DNA from: Bacillota bacterium
GTDB lineage: Bacteria > Bacillota > SHA-98 > UBA4971
Assembly (NCBI GenBank): GCA_024653485.1
Contig: JANLFY010000003.1
Span: 1 to 64,000 of the forward strand
Direction: 5' to 3'
DNA length: 64,000 bases
Both the position numbers and the translations under genes were made by a program. Every line of letters begins with the position of its first letter. Positions within the stretch are counted from its first letter, which is position 1. Of the stretch, positions 62,354 to 64,000 are shown piece after piece. Under the pieces are notes generated by a model that was not told the origin of the DNA, did no database searches, and worked only from the letters and a program-made list of their open reading frames with translations.

Positions 62354-63577
62354 CTATACAGCCTCCACCATTCTGAACATCGGGAGTATCACTGAAGCCG
62401 CCACGAGGGCGACGCACACGCCCAAGAACACGATGACCGCCGGCTCGATCAAACTCGTGAGCGACTTGATGCCTCGGTCGACCTCCTGCTCATAGAAGCC
62501 TGCGAGCCTTGTGAGCAAGGTGTCGAGAGCACCCCCTTCCTCACCGATGGTCATCATCTGCGTGACGACAGGCGGGAATATCTCGGCTTGCGCCAGCGGA
62601 AGAGCCACGCCCGCGCCCTCCCTCACGCCCGCGCGGGCCTGCCGCAGGCCCATCGCTATTCGGCTGTTTCCAACGACCTTCTCAACGATCTCGAGGCTCT
62701 GAAGGATCGGCACGCCCGCAGCGAGAAGACTCGCGAAGGTCTGTGCGAAGCGAACCACGATGACTTTCTCCGTGAACCTCCCGATCACTGGGAGTCGCAA
62801 CACCGTCGAGTCCCACCAATAGCGGCCTCTATCCGTCCTGAGCCAATACGCTGCTCCAGCAGCCATGACCGCCGGCACCCCGAGCACCGCGTACCACCTC
62901 GCCTGGGCGAATCTGCCGATCCCGAATACGACGCGGGTGACGCCCGGCAGCGGCACGCCGGCTTGGGCGAGCATGTCCACGAACCTCGGGATGACGAAGG
63001 TGATGAGGACCGCTACCACCAGAACGGCAAAGGCCGTGACCACCGCCGGGTAGGTGAGCGCCCCCTTGACCTTCTGACGGAGGTCGTGGTCCTTCTCAAA
63101 GTAATCCGCGAGTCTCGCAAGCACCTCGTCGAGCCGCCCGGTCACCTCCCCCGCCTCCACCATGTGGATGAAGAGCGGTGGGAAGGCTCCGGTCTCCCGT
63201 AACGCCCCCGCAAGTGGGTTTCCGGAGTCTACGCGGGCTTTTGCCACCTCCAGGACGCGTCTTTCCGACCTCGTCTCGGCCTGGCTCGCGAGGGTACGCA
63301 GGGCCGCCGAGAGCCCAACTCCCGCCTGCATCATCACGGAAAGGTGCCGCGAAAGCCTCGCAAGGCTCTGCACCCTCAACGTCCTCGCTCCGGTTGGAGG
63401 CGCCGCGGACTGCCCGCCGCGGCCGACCTCGTTCCTGTCCGCGCCGACGAAGCCGGTTACGACGAGCCCCTGAGCGCGCAGTAGCTCCACAGCGGCCGCC
63501 TCGTTGGCTGCCGTGATGGTCCCCTGGGTGAGGCGTCCTTCTGCATCGCGCGCACGGTACGTGAACTCCCGCTCCAC
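62354..63577 (-). CDS. pilC: Type IV pilus inner-membrane platform protein PilC
   Basis: A 407-residue membrane protein of the GspF/PilC family. It starts EFTYRARDAEGRLTQGTI and has two repeated T2SSF domains, the first around FPPLFIHMVEAGEVTGRLDEVLARLADY and the second around MTIGEEGGALDTLLTRLAGFYEQEVDR, each followed by long helices (last helix VIFLGVCVALVAASVILPMF). It is the scaffold for pilus assembly, contacted by PilT and the assembly ATPase. It lies 15 bp after pilT. Confidence 0.95.
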   Translation of the reverse strand: MEREFTYRARDAEGRLTQGTITAANEAAAVELLRAQGLVVTGFVGADRNEVGRGGQSAAPPTGARTLRVQSLARLSRHLSVMMQAGVGLSAALRTLASQAETRSERRVLEVAKARVDSGNPLAGALRETGAFPPLFIHMVEAGEVTGRLDEVLARLADYFEKDHDLRQKVKGALTYPAVVTAFAVLVVAVLITFVIPRFVDMLAQAGVPLPGVTRVVFGIGRFAQARWYAVLGVPAVMAAGAAYWLRTDRGRYWWDSTVLRLPVIGRFTEKVIVVRFAQTFASLLAAGVPILQSLEIVEKVVGNSRIAMGLRQARAGVREGAGVALPLAQAEIFPPVVTQMMTIGEEGGALDTLLTRLAGFYEQEVDRGIKSLTSLIEPAVIVFLGVCVALVAASVILPMFRMVEAV

Positions 63578-63592
63578 TTTGCGCCCCCCGCT

Positions 63593-64000
63593 CTACGCTC
63601 CCCTGATGAGCCTCTTGAGCTCGTCCTGGTCGACGGCGATGGTAAGGGCGTCCTCCAGGCTCACGACGCCTTGTTCCACCCACTGCCGCAGTGACTGGTC
63701 CATGGTCTGCATTCCGAACCTCGCCCCGGTCTGGATGACCGAACGGAGCTGATGGGTCTTGCCTTCCCGGATGAGGTTCCGCACTGCCGGGGTACCCACC
63801 ATCACCTCGACCGCGGGCACCCTGCCAGGCTTGTCCTTCCGCGGAACGAGTTGCTGGGCGACCACGGCAACGAGCGTCGCCGCCAGCTGGATCCTGACCT
63901 GCTGCTGTTGGTACGGCGGGTATACGTCTATGATCCGGTCGATGGTCTGCACCGCGTCCCCCGTGTGGAGCGTGGCAAGCACCAGATGACCCGTCTCCGC
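63593..64000 (-). CDS. pilT: Pilus retraction ATPase PilT, C-terminal part (runs off right edge)
   Basis: About 135 C-terminal residues are visible. The AETGHLVLATLHTGDAVQT segment (His-box), the DVYPPYQQQQVRIQLA helix, LVAVVAQQLVPRK, and the PilT-type ending VRNLIREGKTHQLRSVIQTG and MDQSLRQWVEQG match PilT rather than PilB, which lacks the AIRNLIRE-type end. The Walker motifs are beyond the window. No PilB assembly ATPase is in the window; it may lie further right. Confidence 0.93.
   Translation of the reverse strand, partial: AETGHLVLATLHTGDAVQTIDRIIDVYPPYQQQQVRIQLAATLVAVVAQQLVPRKDKPGRVPAVEVMVGTPAVRNLIREGKTHQLRSVIQTGARFGMQTMDQSLRQWVEQGVVSLEDALTIAVDQDELKRLIRGA

Noticed and set aside
1-64000. 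CRISPR arrays, rRNA genes and phage genes
   Set aside because: No regularly spaced repeats of 23-40 bp, no rRNA-like sequence and no phage structural genes were seen on either strand.

Overview
The window is a compact, GC-rich chromosome segment of an endospore-forming member of the Bacillota. Sporulation genes show this directly: spoIVA, spoVB, spoVK and the complete spoIIIAA-AH operon. The gene order also matches the Bacillus/Clostridia core map. LL-diaminopimelate aminotransferase, an aldehyde:ferredoxin oxidoreductase cluster, ferredoxin-linked dehydrogenase genes and an OLE-type RNA point towards an anaerobic, possibly thermophilic or otherwise extremophilic Clostridia-like lineage. I cannot name the genus. 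Nearly every gene is on the minus strand, with many ATGA/GTGA stop-start overlaps.

Layout from left to right. 1-480: tail of a plus-strand insertion sequence (ISNCY-like transposase C-terminus and repeated end sequences). 0.66-10 kb: patatin-like lipase, acylphosphatase, tRNA-Pro(GGG), HU, spoIVA, folE, a YprB-like nuclease, a small unknown protein, a DUF4139 protein, an M42 peptidase and speH. 10-15 kb: a YnbB-like PLP enzyme, dapL and dapF (lysine/peptidoglycan precursor), then an unusual coupled trio of small GTPase, UbiA-like membrane protein and small membrane protein. 15-24 kb: spoVK-hfq-miaA-mutL-mutS-miaB (RNA modification and mismatch repair). 24-27.5 kb: spoVB and a fusion of a cell-wall amidase with an F420 gamma-glutamyl-ligase-like domain.

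27.5-33.6 kb is a catabolic, iron-sulfur-rich island. It holds a MoaD-like protein, a tungsten/molybdenum aldehyde oxidoreductase and its polyferredoxin, followed by a five-gene cluster resembling archaeal dye-linked proline dehydrogenase / HcnABC systems. The catalytic FAD subunit of that cluster carries a one-base frameshift.

33.8-55.6 kb is the conserved core block, listed here in transcription order (decreasing coordinates): M24 peptidase, efp, spoIIIAA-AH, accB, accC, asp23, amaP, DUF2273, nusB, xseA, xseB, ispA, then a ~610-nt gene-free stretch, oapA-like, dxs, tlyA, nadK, argR, recN. The gene-free stretch between ispA and the membrane protein has its own strong promoter and many hairpins. 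Its position, length and downstream neighbour match OLE RNA and its membrane partner OapA, the most interesting item in the window.

55.7-64 kb is a type IV pilus operon (pilT-C-A-D-M-N-O-P-like-Q in transcription order). It includes a real secretin, which is unexpected for a single-membrane cell and raises the question of a diderm envelope.
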